Shown: one piece after another, positions 11,088-19,822 of the stretch
Numbering within the stretch: the stretch's first letter is position 1
How the letters are laid out: each line of letters begins with the position of its first letter
Translations under genes and position numbers: made by a program
Notes under the pieces: generated by a model
What the model saw: only the letters and a program-made list of their open reading frames with translations
Database searches by the model: none
Told to the model about the DNA's origin: nothing
Origin: Pseudomonas sp. DTU_2021_1001937_2_SI_NGA_ILE_001
Lineage (GTDB): Bacteria; Pseudomonadota; Gammaproteobacteria; Pseudomonadales; Pseudomonadaceae
DNA length: 64,000 nt
NCBI RefSeq assembly: GCF_032463525.1
Contig: NZ_CP135971.1
Coordinates: 4,714,501-4,778,500, forward strand
Direction: 5' to 3'

Positions 11088-11899
11088 ATGACGTGCACAT
11101 GAGCCATGGGGCCGAGGCGCCGGTGGCGGTGTTCGATTCCGGGGTCGGCGGCCTGTCGGTGCTGGCCGAGATCCGTGACCTGCTGCCTGCCGAGTCGCTG
11201 TATTACCTGGCCGACGCCGGGCACGTGCCCTATGGCGAAAAAAGCCCGGCGTTCATCGTCCAGCGCTGCCTGACGATTGCCGAGTTTTTCCACGCCCAGG
11301 GTGCCAAGGCCCTGGTGCTGGCTTGCAACACCGCGACAGCCGCAGCGGCGGCCGTGCTGCGTGAACGCTACCCGGACTGGCCGCTAGTGGCCATGGAGCC
11401 GGCAGTCAAGCCGGCCGCCGCTGCCACGCGCAGTGGCGTGGTGGGCGTGCTGGCCACCACCGGCACCTTGCAGAGCGCGCGCTTCGCGGCACTGCTCGAC
11501 CGTTTCGCCGCCGATGTGCGAGTGGTCACCCAACCTTGCCCAGGCCTGGTGGAGCTGATCGAGACCGGCGACCTGCAAGGCCCGGCCATCACCCGGATGT
11601 TGCAGGGCTATGTGCAGCCCTTGCTGGCCGAAGGCTGCGACACGCTGATTCTGGGCTGTACCCACTACCCATTTCTCAAGCCCCTGTTGCGCCAGATGCT
11701 GCCCCCAGGCATCAGTCTGATCGACACCGGTGCCGCGGTAGCCCGCCAGTTAGAGCGTCTGCTGGCTCAGCGCGAGCTGCTGGCGCAGGGGCCAGCCCGC
11801 CAGACGCAGTTCTGGACAAGTGGCGATCCGGACAATTTAGGAAAAATCCTACCAACGCTGTGGAAAAGTTCTGACAGTGTGCGAAGCTTCGTCTTGTAA
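11084..11899 (+). CDS. murI: Glutamate racemase
   Basis: Supplies D-glutamate for peptidoglycan. Two catalytic cysteines are visible, in [11 protein letters not shown] and [11 protein letters not shown], with the N-terminal substrate motif [11 protein letters not shown]. The ATG at 11084 overlaps the moeB stop as ATGA and has GAGGT nine bases upstream; an ATG at 11075 gives three extra residues and is less likely. It closes the hemA-prfA-prmC-moeB-murI operon. Confidence 0.95.
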   Translation: MNDVHMSHGAEAPVAVFDSGVGGLSVLAEIRDLLPAESLYYLADAGHVPYGEKSPAFIVQRCLTIAEFFHAQGAKALVLACNTATAAAAAVLRERYPDWPLVAMEPAVKPAAAATRSGVVGVLATTGTLQSARFAALLDRFAADVRVVTQPCPGLVELIETGDLQGPAITRMLQGYVQPLLAEGCDTLILGCTHYPFLKPLLRQMLPPGISLIDTGAAVARQLERLLAQRELLAQGPARQTQFWTSGDPDNLGKILPTLWKSSDSVRSFVL

Positions 11900-11928
11900 A
11901 AAAAACGTGAAAGCCTGTTCAAGGGGAT

Positions 11929-11956
11929 GAACTATCGTTCACTCGAAGATTTCTAT
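11929..11956 (+). promoter_or_regulatory. Candidate AlgU (sigma-E-like) promoter before the pagL-like gene
   Basis: GAACTA (11929-11934), a 17-base spacer and TCTAT (11952-11956) resemble the AlgU consensus GAACTT-N16/17-TCTGA. The spacing is right but both boxes have mismatches. It lies about 50 bases before the outer-membrane gene, a plausible target for envelope stress control. Confidence 0.35.
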
Positions 11957-12004
11957 AACGGGTCTGGTTCGCTTTAAAACTATAAACGGCGGGATTATCT
12001 AGGA

Positions 12005-12532
12005 ATGTTTCGAATGAAACGACTTTTTTGCGTGGCTGCACTGGCAGCTGCCGCGATGGGGCAGGTAGCGGTCGCTCAGGCCGATGGCATCGAGTTTTCC
12101 GTGGGGCACACCAGCCAGTCGACCATGACCTACCGTCTGGGCGCGCAGTTCGACTGGGACAAGAGCTGGCTGCAAAGTGATGTCGGTCGTCTGACCGGCT
12201 ACTGGGACGCCGCCTACACCTACTGGGACAGCGACAACTTCAAGGACAATCATTCCCTGTCGTTCTCGCCCGTGTTCGTCTACGAGTTCGCCGGCAACAG
12301 CGTCAAGCCGTACATCGAGGCGGGTATCGGCATCTCGGCGTTCTCCAACACCCAGGTGGAAGACAACAAGCTGGGCAGCTCCTTCAACTTCGAAGACCGT
12401 ATCGGTTTCGGCCTGCGCTTCCCTGGCGGCCACGAAGTGGGCATCCGCGCCACGCACTATTCCAACGCTGGCCTGAAAGAGCCGAACGACGGCATCGAAA
12501 GCTACGCGCTGCACTACAAGCTGCCGTTCTGA
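12005..12532 (+). CDS. pagL: PagL-type lipid A 3-O-deacylase (acyloxyacyl hydrolase)
   Basis: Outer-membrane beta-barrel enzyme that removes the 3-O acyl chain of lipid A. The 175-residue product has a signal peptide (cleavage likely after VAQA, near residue 26), alternating aromatic barrel strands and a C-terminal Phe. The catalytic set is intact: His151 and Ser153 in THYSNAGLKEPN and Glu165, the same spacing as His126, Ser128 and Glu140 of the P. aeruginosa enzyme. It follows murI but probably has its own promoter. An ATG four codons later (MKRLF) is an alternative start. Confidence 0.88.
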   Translation: MFRMKRLFCVAALAAAAMGQVAVAQADGIEFSVGHTSQSTMTYRLGAQFDWDKSWLQSDVGRLTGYWDAAYTYWDSDNFKDNHSLSFSPVFVYEFAGNSVKPYIEAGIGISAFSNTQVEDNKLGSSFNFEDRIGFGLRFPGGHEVGIRATHYSNAGLKEPNDGIESYALHYKLPF

Positions 12533-12544
12533 CGGTTAAGCTCA

Positions 12545-12690
12545 ATACTGTTCGCTTAAGCGACATGTGGCCCGGTGGGAGCGGCTTTAGCCGCGAAAGC
12601 CCAGGAAATTCACTGCATCTGTTGTGAATATGCGGTCAGCTTCGCGGCTGAAGCCGCTCCTACCCGGCCTAACTGACCAGTATTGCGGTT
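12545..12690. repeat. Dispersed copy of the 153-bp REP-pair unit
   Basis: A REP pair in inverted orientation: GGGAGCGGCTTTAGCCGCGAA on the left and TTCGCGGCTGAAGCCGCTCC on the right, with the linker CACTGCATCTGTTGTGAA. Flanks such as CAATACTGTTCGCTTAAGCG match the units of the tandem array at 32.3-32.95 kb. It sits in the convergent gap between the pagL-like gene and phrB. Confidence 0.85.
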
Positions 12691-12710
12691 AAGCTGGTTC
12701 GCCAGCAGGT

Positions 12711-12736
12711 CGCCCCCACCAGACGTGGTGGGGGCG
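12711..12736. terminator. Strong hairpin between converging genes
   Basis: A perfect 11-bp stem, CGCCCCCACCA / TGGTGGGGGCG, with loop GACG lies downstream of both the pagL-like gene and phrB. There is no clear U-run, so it may act as a bidirectional 3'-end hairpin rather than a classical intrinsic terminator. Confidence 0.5.
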
Positions 12737-12812
12737 GCTTCAGCTCACGGCTGCTGCAGCAGTTTCCCTCCTCTTCACGGCTCACGCCGCCGCTAAAGGT
12801 CGAAAACCGGCC

Positions 12813-14252
12813 TCAAGCCTCTCTTTCCACTTGCCGATGCGGCAGGCTCTTGAAGGCTTCCAAGGCTCGGGTCCTGCTACTGCGCAGGTCGACTATGGGC
12901 TGTGGATAACCTTTTACGCCGAACAGCCCGCCTGCGGCCGATGGGTCGTGTACGTCTTTCTTGTTCAGCTCCGCCAGTTCCGGCAGCCACTCTTTGATGA
13001 AGCGGCCATCGGGATCGAATTTCTCCGACTGGGAAATCGGATTGAAAATGCGGAAGTACGGCGCTGCATCGGTGCCGGTCGAGGCACTCCACTGCCACCC
13101 GCCGTTGTTGGCGGCCAGGTCGCCGTCGATCAGGTGGCGCATGAAGAAGCGCTCGCCTTCGCGCCAGTCGATCAGCAAATTCTTGGTCAGGAACATCGCC
13201 ACGACCATGCGCAGGCGGTTGTGCATCCACCCGGTTTCCAGCATCTGACGCATGGCGGCGTCGACGATCGGCAGGCCGGTACGCCCCTGCTGCCAGGCTT
13301 CCAGGTCCTTCGGCGCGCGGCGCCAGGGCAGCGCCTCGGTTTCGCTGCGAAAGGCGCGGTGCCGCGATACGCGCGGGTAGCCCACCAGAATGTGTTTGTA
13401 GAACTCGCGCCAGATCAGCTCGCTGACCCAGGTGACGATGCCCTTGTTACCGCTTTCGAATTCGCCTTGGTTGGCATTCAGCGCGGCCTGCAGGCACTGG
13501 CGTGGTGAAATCACGCCGGCCGCCAGGTAGGCAGACAGCTGGCTGGTGCCTGGCTTGGCAGGAAAGTCGCGTTCGCTGTCGTAGTAGTGGATCGCTTCGT
13601 CGCAGAAGGCATCGAGGCGCCGCTTGGCCTCTTTCTCGCCGGCCGGCCACAGCGCGCGCAAGGCGTCGCTGGGAGCGTCGAAGCCCTTGACCTTGCCCGG
13701 CACCTTGTCGCTGCTGAGTTTCAACGGCGCCTGGGCGCTGTGCAGGCGCTGCGGCCTGGGTGGCGCGCTGTGCAGGCGGGCATAGCAGACCTTGCGGAAC
13801 TGGCTGAACACCTGGAAATACTGGTCGCTCTTGGTCAGCACGCTGCCAGGGGCGAACAGCAGCTGGTCGAGGTGGCTGCGCCAGGCAATCCCGGCCTTGT
13901 CCAGGGCCTGCTGCACGGCCTGATCGCGCGCGCTTTCGTTGATGCCATATTCCTCGTTGGCATGCACGGTCTGCACCTGCAGCTCGCGGCACAGTTTCAC
14001 CAGTACCTCGGGGGCCTTGTCCCAGGTGTCGGCCTCGCGGATCAGCAGCGGCACGTTCAGGTGCGCCAGTGCCTTTTCCAGTTCCACCAGGTTGCGCAGC
14101 CAGAAGTCCACCTTGCAGTCGGCGTCGTCATGCCGTTGCCACTGTGCCGGGCTGAGCAGGTACACGGCGACCGTCGGCCCGTCGCTCAGGGCGGCATTGA
14201 GTGCGGTGTTGTCGTGGGTGCGCAGGTCGCTGCGTAGCCAGAGCAATTGCAT
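12813..14252 (-). CDS. phrB: Deoxyribodipyrimidine photolyase (CPD class I)
   Basis: Blue-light flavoenzyme that splits cyclobutane pyrimidine dimers. The 479-residue product has the N-terminal antenna-binding Rossmann domain (MQLLWLRSDLRTHDNTAL) and the FAD/DNA domain with VSELIWREFYKHIL, TGLPIVDAAMRQM and WQWSASTGTDAAPYFRIFNP. It is the last gene of DUF523/1722-merR-phrB, 11 bases after merR. Light control is inferred from the two PplR-type boxes before the operon. Confidence 0.96.
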   Translation of the reverse strand: MQLLWLRSDLRTHDNTALNAALSDGPTVAVYLLSPAQWQRHDDADCKVDFWLRNLVELEKALAHLNVPLLIREADTWDKAPEVLVKLCRELQVQTVHANEEYGINESARDQAVQQALDKAGIAWRSHLDQLLFAPGSVLTKSDQYFQVFSQFRKVCYARLHSAPPRPQRLHSAQAPLKLSSDKVPGKVKGFDAPSDALRALWPAGEKEAKRRLDAFCDEAIHYYDSERDFPAKPGTSQLSAYLAAGVISPRQCLQAALNANQGEFESGNKGIVTWVSELIWREFYKHILVGYPRVSRHRAFRSETEALPWRRAPKDLEAWQQGRTGLPIVDAAMRQMLETGWMHNRLRMVVAMFLTKNLLIDWREGERFFMRHLIDGDLAANNGGWQWSASTGTDAAPYFRIFNPISQSEKFDPDGRFIKEWLPELAELNKKDVHDPSAAGGLFGVKGYPQPIVDLRSSRTRALEAFKSLPHRQVEREA

Positions 14253-14263
14253 GGGCGATTCCC

Positions 14264-15190
14264 TTAGATGATTCCGAGCCTGTTCAGCTCGCTGTGGACT
14301 TCGAGCGGGTCACGGGCAAAGCTCAGGTTGGCGATGCCCTCGACGTGTCCGGGCAGCTCTTCGCGGTGGATCACCACGGCGGGGCCGCCGAGCAGAATCG
14401 GGCAATGGACGTTGGCCAGGACGCGGGGCAACTGGGTCAGGTTGAGAATCTGGGTGGAATACAGCAGCACTGCGCGCGGCTTGAGGTAGTCGCAGGCCAT
14501 GGCCAGTTCACCGGGCGGCAGCGGGCCATCGAAGACTTCCACGGGGCAGTCGGCACTGCTGATCAGCCAGGCGGCCAGCCACAGGTGAGGTTCGAACGGC
14601 GAGTTGGACTGATTGACCAGCAACAGCCCCGGGCCGCTGACCTGGCGGTTGTTGTGGTAGGTGCGAGCGCCGAACTTGCTGCGCAACCAAGAGTAGAAAA
14701 ACATGCGCTCCATCTGCCCGCCGAACTGCGTCTGCCAGCGGCGTTCCAGTTCGGCCAGCAGCGGCAGCAACAGTTGTTCGCAGATGGTCCGTGGTGGATA
14801 GAGCGACATGGCCCGGTTGAACAGGTCGTCGACCCGGCGTTCGGCCAGCGCGGCGATGCCACCCAGCAGCGAGCGGCGCAGTTCTTCCCAGTCGTTGCCG
14901 GGGCGGCTGATGTCCGGGACAGCGGCGTCCAGCAGCGCCTTGACCTGACTGACCGACACACCGCGGTTGAGCCAGGTCAGTATGTTCCTGATGCGCTGTA
15001 CATGTTCATCGGAGTACAGGCGATGCCCCTTGGCGGTACGGTGCGGAACGATCAGCCCGTAACGGCGCTCCCAGGCGCGCAGGGTGACGGCGTTGACGCC
15101 GGTCTGGCGGGCGACTTCACGGATCGGCAGCCAGCCATCCGGCAGGCGTCCCGGCTGAGGGTCTTCGGAAGTGTCGGAAGGTGTATGCAT
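14264..15190 (-). CDS. pplR1: MerR-family light regulator, class II LitR/PplR1-like
   Basis: The 308-residue protein has an N-terminal MerR helix-turn-helix (IREVARQTGVNAVTLRAWER, about residues 23-42; RRYGL follows) and a C-terminal region shaped like the cobalamin-binding domain of CarH/LitR. The lower-ligand motif DxHxxG is not visible; the matching stretch reads VFDGPLPPGELAM without His. That fits class II LitR proteins, reported in P. putida to act with LOV photoreceptors rather than B12. No LOV gene lies in this window. The gene is 3 bases from the DUF523/1722 gene. The symbol rests on homology and context. Confidence 0.85.
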   Translation of the reverse strand: MHTPSDTSEDPQPGRLPDGWLPIREVARQTGVNAVTLRAWERRYGLIVPHRTAKGHRLYSDEHVQRIRNILTWLNRGVSVSQVKALLDAAVPDISRPGNDWEELRRSLLGGIAALAERRVDDLFNRAMSLYPPRTICEQLLLPLLAELERRWQTQFGGQMERMFFYSWLRSKFGARTYHNNRQVSGPGLLLVNQSNSPFEPHLWLAAWLISSADCPVEVFDGPLPPGELAMACDYLKPRAVLLYSTQILNLTQLPRVLANVHCPILLGGPAVVIHREELPGHVEGIANLSFARDPLEVHSELNRLGII

Positions 15191-15193
15191 GGT

Positions 15194-16156
15194 TCAGATG
15201 GCGTTGCGCAGGCTGAGCGGCTCCGGATGTGGCTGCATGTAAACCTGCAGGGCCACGTACGGGTCCGGGTGGTGACGGAAATGGTGTTTGAGCAGGGTCA
15301 GTGGCACGATCAGCGGCACGATCCCCTGGTGATACTGGTTGATCAGTCCCTGCAGCTCCTGCTTGTCGCCGGCGCTGAGGGTCTGCTTGAGATAGCCGCA
15401 CAGGTGCTGCAGCACATTGGTGTGGCTGCCTCGGGTGGCGCATTTCTTCAAGGCGTTCATCAGCAGGCTGAAGTATTGCGGGCCGACCTCTTCGGGGTCG
15501 CTGCGGCCCATGCTGCCGAGCATCTTGCCCAGTGCCTTGTACTGCGTGACGTCACAAGCCATGAGCTGGTACTTGTAGCGCGAGTGGAATTCGGTCAGCG
15601 CGCGTCGGCTCAGGCCGTCCCTGAGCAAGCGTTGCCAGGCGGCGTACGCATAGACACGGGTGATGAAATTCTCGCGCAGCGCCGGGTCGTTGAGCCGGCC
15701 GTCTTCCTCCACCGGCAGGTCGGGCTGCCGCTCGCAGAACGCCTGGGCATAGATGCCGCGGCCGCCGCCGTCGAAAGGCGCGCCGTTGTCACGGTAGACC
15801 TTGACCCGTTCCAGGCCGCAGGAGGGCGACTTCTGCATGAAAATGTAGCCGCTGATATCGGTCATCTCGCCGGCCATGTGCTCACCGTATTCGGCGAGTT
15901 GCCGCGTGACGTTCAGCTCCGGGTGTACGTTGCCGACCGCCTGGGGCCGCTCGGGATCACCGACCAGCCGAATGGTCTCACGCGGGATGCCCAGGCCAAT
16001 GGCGACTTCCGGGCAGGCAGGAACGAAGTCGAAATACTCGCGCAGGGCGCCGGTGCACAGGTCGGATTGCTTGTGTCCACCGTTGTAACGCACCTCGACG
16101 CCCATCAGGCAGGCGCTGACACCCAGCTTGGGTTTTTCAGAGGGGGATACGGACAT
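15194..16156 (-). CDS. DUF523-DUF1722 fusion (TudS-like desulfidase plus YbgA domain)
   Basis: The 320-residue protein fuses an N-terminal DUF523 domain (about 8-160) to a C-terminal DUF1722/YbgA domain. Three cysteines expected to hold a [4Fe-4S] cluster are present: Cys16 (SACLMG), Cys48 (ACPE) and Cys113 (SPSCG). DUF523 is the fold of the thiouracil desulfidase TudS. YbgA is encoded beside phrB in E. coli too. It is first in the merR-phrB operon, directly behind two PplR-type boxes. Its physiological substrate is not known; a role with light-damaged thionucleosides is a guess. Confidence 0.88.
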   Translation of the reverse strand: MSVSPSEKPKLGVSACLMGVEVRYNGGHKQSDLCTGALREYFDFVPACPEVAIGLGIPRETIRLVGDPERPQAVGNVHPELNVTRQLAEYGEHMAGEMTDISGYIFMQKSPSCGLERVKVYRDNGAPFDGGGRGIYAQAFCERQPDLPVEEDGRLNDPALRENFITRVYAYAAWQRLLRDGLSRRALTEFHSRYKYQLMACDVTQYKALGKMLGSMGRSDPEEVGPQYFSLLMNALKKCATRGSHTNVLQHLCGYLKQTLSAGDKQELQGLINQYHQGIVPLIVPLTLLKHHFRHHPDPYVALQVYMQPHPEPLSLRNAI

Positions 16157-16181
16157 CAGGCACCTCGCGAACGCTTAAACT

Positions 16182-16205
16182 TATACAGATGACATACGCT
16201 GTACA
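16182..16205 (-). promoter_or_regulatory. PplR-type operator, box A, with overlapping promoter
   Basis: Plus-strand TATACA-N12-TGTACA is a perfect fit to T(G/A)TACA-N12-TGTA(C/T)A, recalled as the PplR1 site in P. putida. Read on the minus strand it also forms TTGTAC-N15-TATAAG, so the operator would overlap the -35 and -10 of the DUF523-merR-phrB promoter. The start codon is 26 bases downstream. Confidence 0.75.
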
Positions 16206-16231
16206 ATGAGAGTTCATCTTAGATGCGGGCT

Positions 16232-16255
16232 TGTACAAGTCAAATAATTTGTACA
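16232..16255 (-). promoter_or_regulatory. PplR-type operator, box B
   Basis: TGTACA-N12-TGTACA, a perfect match, 50 bp upstream of box A (about five helical turns, so on the same face). On the minus strand TTGACT inside this box, 16 bases before TAAGAT, gives a second weak promoter candidate. Paired sites suggest cooperative binding. Confidence 0.72.
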
Positions 16256-16311
16256 AGTGCCTGCGCTGCGGGCCGATTCCACGGCGCAGGGCCGGGGGAG
16301 TGAAGGCTTGC

Positions 16312-17552
<1,241 letters not shown>

Positions 17553-17560
17553 TTAAAACC

Positions 17561-17584
17561 TGTACAATCTCGTAATTTGGTATA
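17561..17584. promoter_or_regulatory. PplR-type operator, box C, between renalase and TIGR01777-hemH
   Basis: TGTACA-N12-GGTATA has one mismatch to the PplR1 motif. On the plus strand it reads CTGTAC-N15-TATAAG, the same architecture as boxes A and D, so it most naturally drives the plus-strand TIGR01777-hemH genes. Toward renalase only a weak TTGTAC-N17-TAGTCT is available. Confidence 0.6.
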
Positions 17585-17824
17585 AGTTGCAGCGGTTCGC
17601 ATTTCCAGTGCTGCGCAGCCTGCAACTCGTACTGTCCATGACGGTCTGTCTGTAGCTCATAGACAATGGGCCAACTACCCGGTTCTGGGCAGTAAAGCTC
17701 CAATCCTTTCAGGTGTGGCCTATGGTTCAGCAAAGGGACAGTGCGTCACGAATCACGGCCAAGGCCACGGCCTGCAAGCAATAGACTACTCAAAGGCCAC
17801 GAACGCCACTCAAGGATACCTGCC
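17585..17824 (+). other. Leader region before the TIGR01777 gene
   Basis: If box C is the promoter, the mRNA has a leader of about 230 nt. Its start carries an inverted repeat AGTTGCAG (17585-17592) / CTGCAACT (17620-17627) enclosing GCTGCGCAGC, which could fold as a hairpin. No convincing plus-strand ORF is present. A low-GC3 63-codon frame with TTG start runs antisense at 17542-17733. Confidence 0.4.
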
Positions 17825-18733
17825 ATGCACATCTTGCTGACCGGCGGCACAGGTTTGATCGGTAAGGCGCTCTGCCAGCTCTGGCAGGCACAGGGGCATC
17901 AGCTGACGGTAGTCAGCCGCCGTCCTGGCGAAGTACGACGTTTGTGCGGGGAGGGTGTGCGCGGTATCTCCCGTTTCGCTGAACTCGACGGTCAGCCGGT
18001 CGATGCGGTAGTCAACCTGGCGGGTGCGCCTATCGCCGATCGGCCCTGGACCCGCAAGCGCCGGTTGCAGTTGTGGGAGAGTCGTATCGGCCTGACCGAG
18101 CAGCTGCTGGCCTGGATCGAAAGCCAGACGCAGCGACCGCAGGTGCTGGTGTCCGGCTCGGCGGTGGGCTGGTATGGCGATGGTGGCGAGCGCGAGCTGG
18201 ATGAGCACCAGCAGCCAGTCAAGGACGACTTCGCCAGCCAGCTGTGCCAGGCCTGGGAAGAAACCGCGCTGCGTGCCGAGGCCCTCGGTCTGCGCGTGGT
18301 CCTGGTGCGCACGGGCTTGGTGCTGTCTGGCCAGGGCGGCTTCCTGCAGCGTCTGCTGCCGCCATTTCGCCTGGGGCTGGGTGGGCCGATTGGCAGCGGC
18401 CGGCAGTGGATGCCCTGGGTGCATATCGACGACCAGATCGGGGCGATAGATTTTCTCTTGAACCAGGCCGCTGCCCGAGGTCCCTATAATCTCTGTGCGC
18501 CTTCGCCGGTGCGTAACCGCGCATTCGCCAAGACGCTTGGCGGTGTGCTGCACCGTCCGGCGTTCATGCCGCTGCCGGCGTTGCCGCTGCGCCTGCTGTT
18601 CGGCGAGATGTCCGGCCTGCTGCTCGGGGGCCAGCGTGCTCGTCCGACGCGGCTGGGCGAAGCCGGTTTCGTGTTCCGCTTTACCGAACTGCACGACGCC
18701 TTGGCTGACGTGCTGGCTCCCTCATCGAAATAG
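17825..18733 (+). CDS. TIGR01777-family NAD-dependent epimerase-like protein (YfcH)
   Basis: Extended short-chain dehydrogenase-like protein, 302 residues from the ATG at 17825 ([17 protein letters not shown]), with AAGGAT upstream. An earlier in-frame ATG at 17741 adds an Arg-rich stretch and is rejected. It has the dinucleotide motif GGTGLIG and the family signature [15 protein letters not shown]. The reaction is unknown. It often co-occurs with photolyase and LitR genes. hemH starts 8 bases after its stop. Confidence 0.9.
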   Translation: MHILLTGGTGLIGKALCQLWQAQGHQLTVVSRRPGEVRRLCGEGVRGISRFAELDGQPVDAVVNLAGAPIADRPWTRKRRLQLWESRIGLTEQLLAWIESQTQRPQVLVSGSAVGWYGDGGERELDEHQQPVKDDFASQLCQAWEETALRAEALGLRVVLVRTGLVLSGQGGFLQRLLPPFRLGLGGPIGSGRQWMPWVHIDDQIGAIDFLLNQAAARGPYNLCAPSPVRNRAFAKTLGGVLHRPAFMPLPALPLRLLFGEMSGLLLGGQRARPTRLGEAGFVFRFTELHDALADVLAPSSK

Positions 18734-18741
18734 GATCTTGC

Positions 18742-19767
18742 ATGACCGATCACGCGCTGTTGCTGATCAACTTGGGCTCACCGGCCTCCACCAGCGTGGG
18801 TGACGTGCGCCGCTACCTCAATCAGTTCCTGATGGACCCCTATGTCATCGACCTGCCGTGGCCGGTGCGCCGGTTGTTGGTGTCGCTGATCCTGATCAAG
18901 CGTCCGGAGCAGTCGGCCCACGCCTACGCCTCGATCTGGTGGGACGAAGGCTCGCCACTGGTGGTGCTCAGCCGCCGCTTGCAGGCGCGCATGCGCGAAG
19001 AATGGCCGCACGGTCCGGTAGAACTGGCGATGCGCTACGGCGAGCCGTCCATCGAATCGACCCTGGTGCGCCTGGCAGGCCAAGGCATCGGCAAAGTGAC
19101 CCTGGCACCGCTGTACCCGCATTTCGCCGACAGCACGGTGACCACGGTGATCGAAGAAGCGCGCCGGGTCATCCGTGAGCGCGGCCTGAGGCTGGAAGTG
19201 GCGCTGCTGCCGCCATTCTTCGACCAGGCCGAATACCTCGATGCGCTGGTGCAGAGCGCCACGCCGTTCCTGGAGCAGCCGTACGATCACCTGTTGCTGA
19301 GCTTCCATGGCTTGCCGGAGCGCCATCTGAGCAAGCTCGACCCGACCGGGCAGTGCTGCTTCAAAAGCGATGACTGCTGCATGAGTGCGCCGCCGGAAGT
19401 GCTCAAGACCTGCTATCGCGCCCAGTGCATGCAGTCGGCGGCGGCGTTCGCCAGGCTGGCCGGCATTGCGGATGGCAAGTGGTCTGTATCGTTCCAGTCG
19501 CGTCTGGGGCGAGCCAAGTGGATCGAGCCCTATACCGAGACACGCCTCGACGAGCTGGCGGCCCAGGGGGTAAAGCGGCTGCTGGTGATGTGCCCGGCGT
19601 TCGTCGCCGATTGCATCGAGACGCTGGAAGAGATCGGCGACCGTGGCGCCGAGCAGTTCCGCGAGGCAGGAGGGGAGGAACTGGTGCTGGTGCCGTGCCT
19701 GAACGACGACCCGAACTGGGCCGCCGCACTCAAGCGCCTTTGCGAGACCACCACCCAGCCCCTGTAG
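18742..19767 (+). CDS. hemH: Ferrochelatase
   Basis: Inserts iron into protoporphyrin IX, the last step of heme synthesis. The 341-residue product has [12 protein letters not shown] at the N-terminus, [12 protein letters not shown] with the catalytic His, and [13 protein letters not shown] Cys-rich insert CCFKSDDCC lies at about residues 209-217. Loss of hemH makes E. coli light sensitive because protoporphyrin accumulates, so the light-box promoter upstream makes biological sense. It forms an operon with the TIGR01777 gene. Confidence 0.96.
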   Translation: MTDHALLLINLGSPASTSVGDVRRYLNQFLMDPYVIDLPWPVRRLLVSLILIKRPEQSAHAYASIWWDEGSPLVVLSRRLQARMREEWPHGPVELAMRYGEPSIESTLVRLAGQGIGKVTLAPLYPHFADSTVTTVIEEARRVIRERGLRLEVALLPPFFDQAEYLDALVQSATPFLEQPYDHLLLSFHGLPERHLSKLDPTGQCCFKSDDCCMSAPPEVLKTCYRAQCMQSAAAFARLAGIADGKWSVSFQSRLGRAKWIEPYTETRLDELAAQGVKRLLVMCPAFVADCIETLEEIGDRGAEQFREAGGEELVLVPCLNDDPNWAAALKRLCETTTQPL

Positions 19768-19802
19768 GACCGGCTTCAGCCGGGATGCCTTTCCCGGCTG
19801 AA
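19764..19802. repeat. REP-like hairpin after hemH
   Basis: CTGTAGGACCGGCTTCAGCC begins a REP-like element whose arms TTCAGCCGGGA / TCCCGGCTGAA form an 11-bp perfect stem. It sits between the converging hemH and uraA genes and may serve as a transcript 3' end. Confidence 0.65.
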
Positions 19803-19822
19803 ATCAGCCCTGTCAGGCCACA

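Noticed and set aside
14201..16192. 663-codon plus-strand open frame
   Set aside because: Antisense to phrB end, merR and the DUF523 gene, all of which have clear family motifs.
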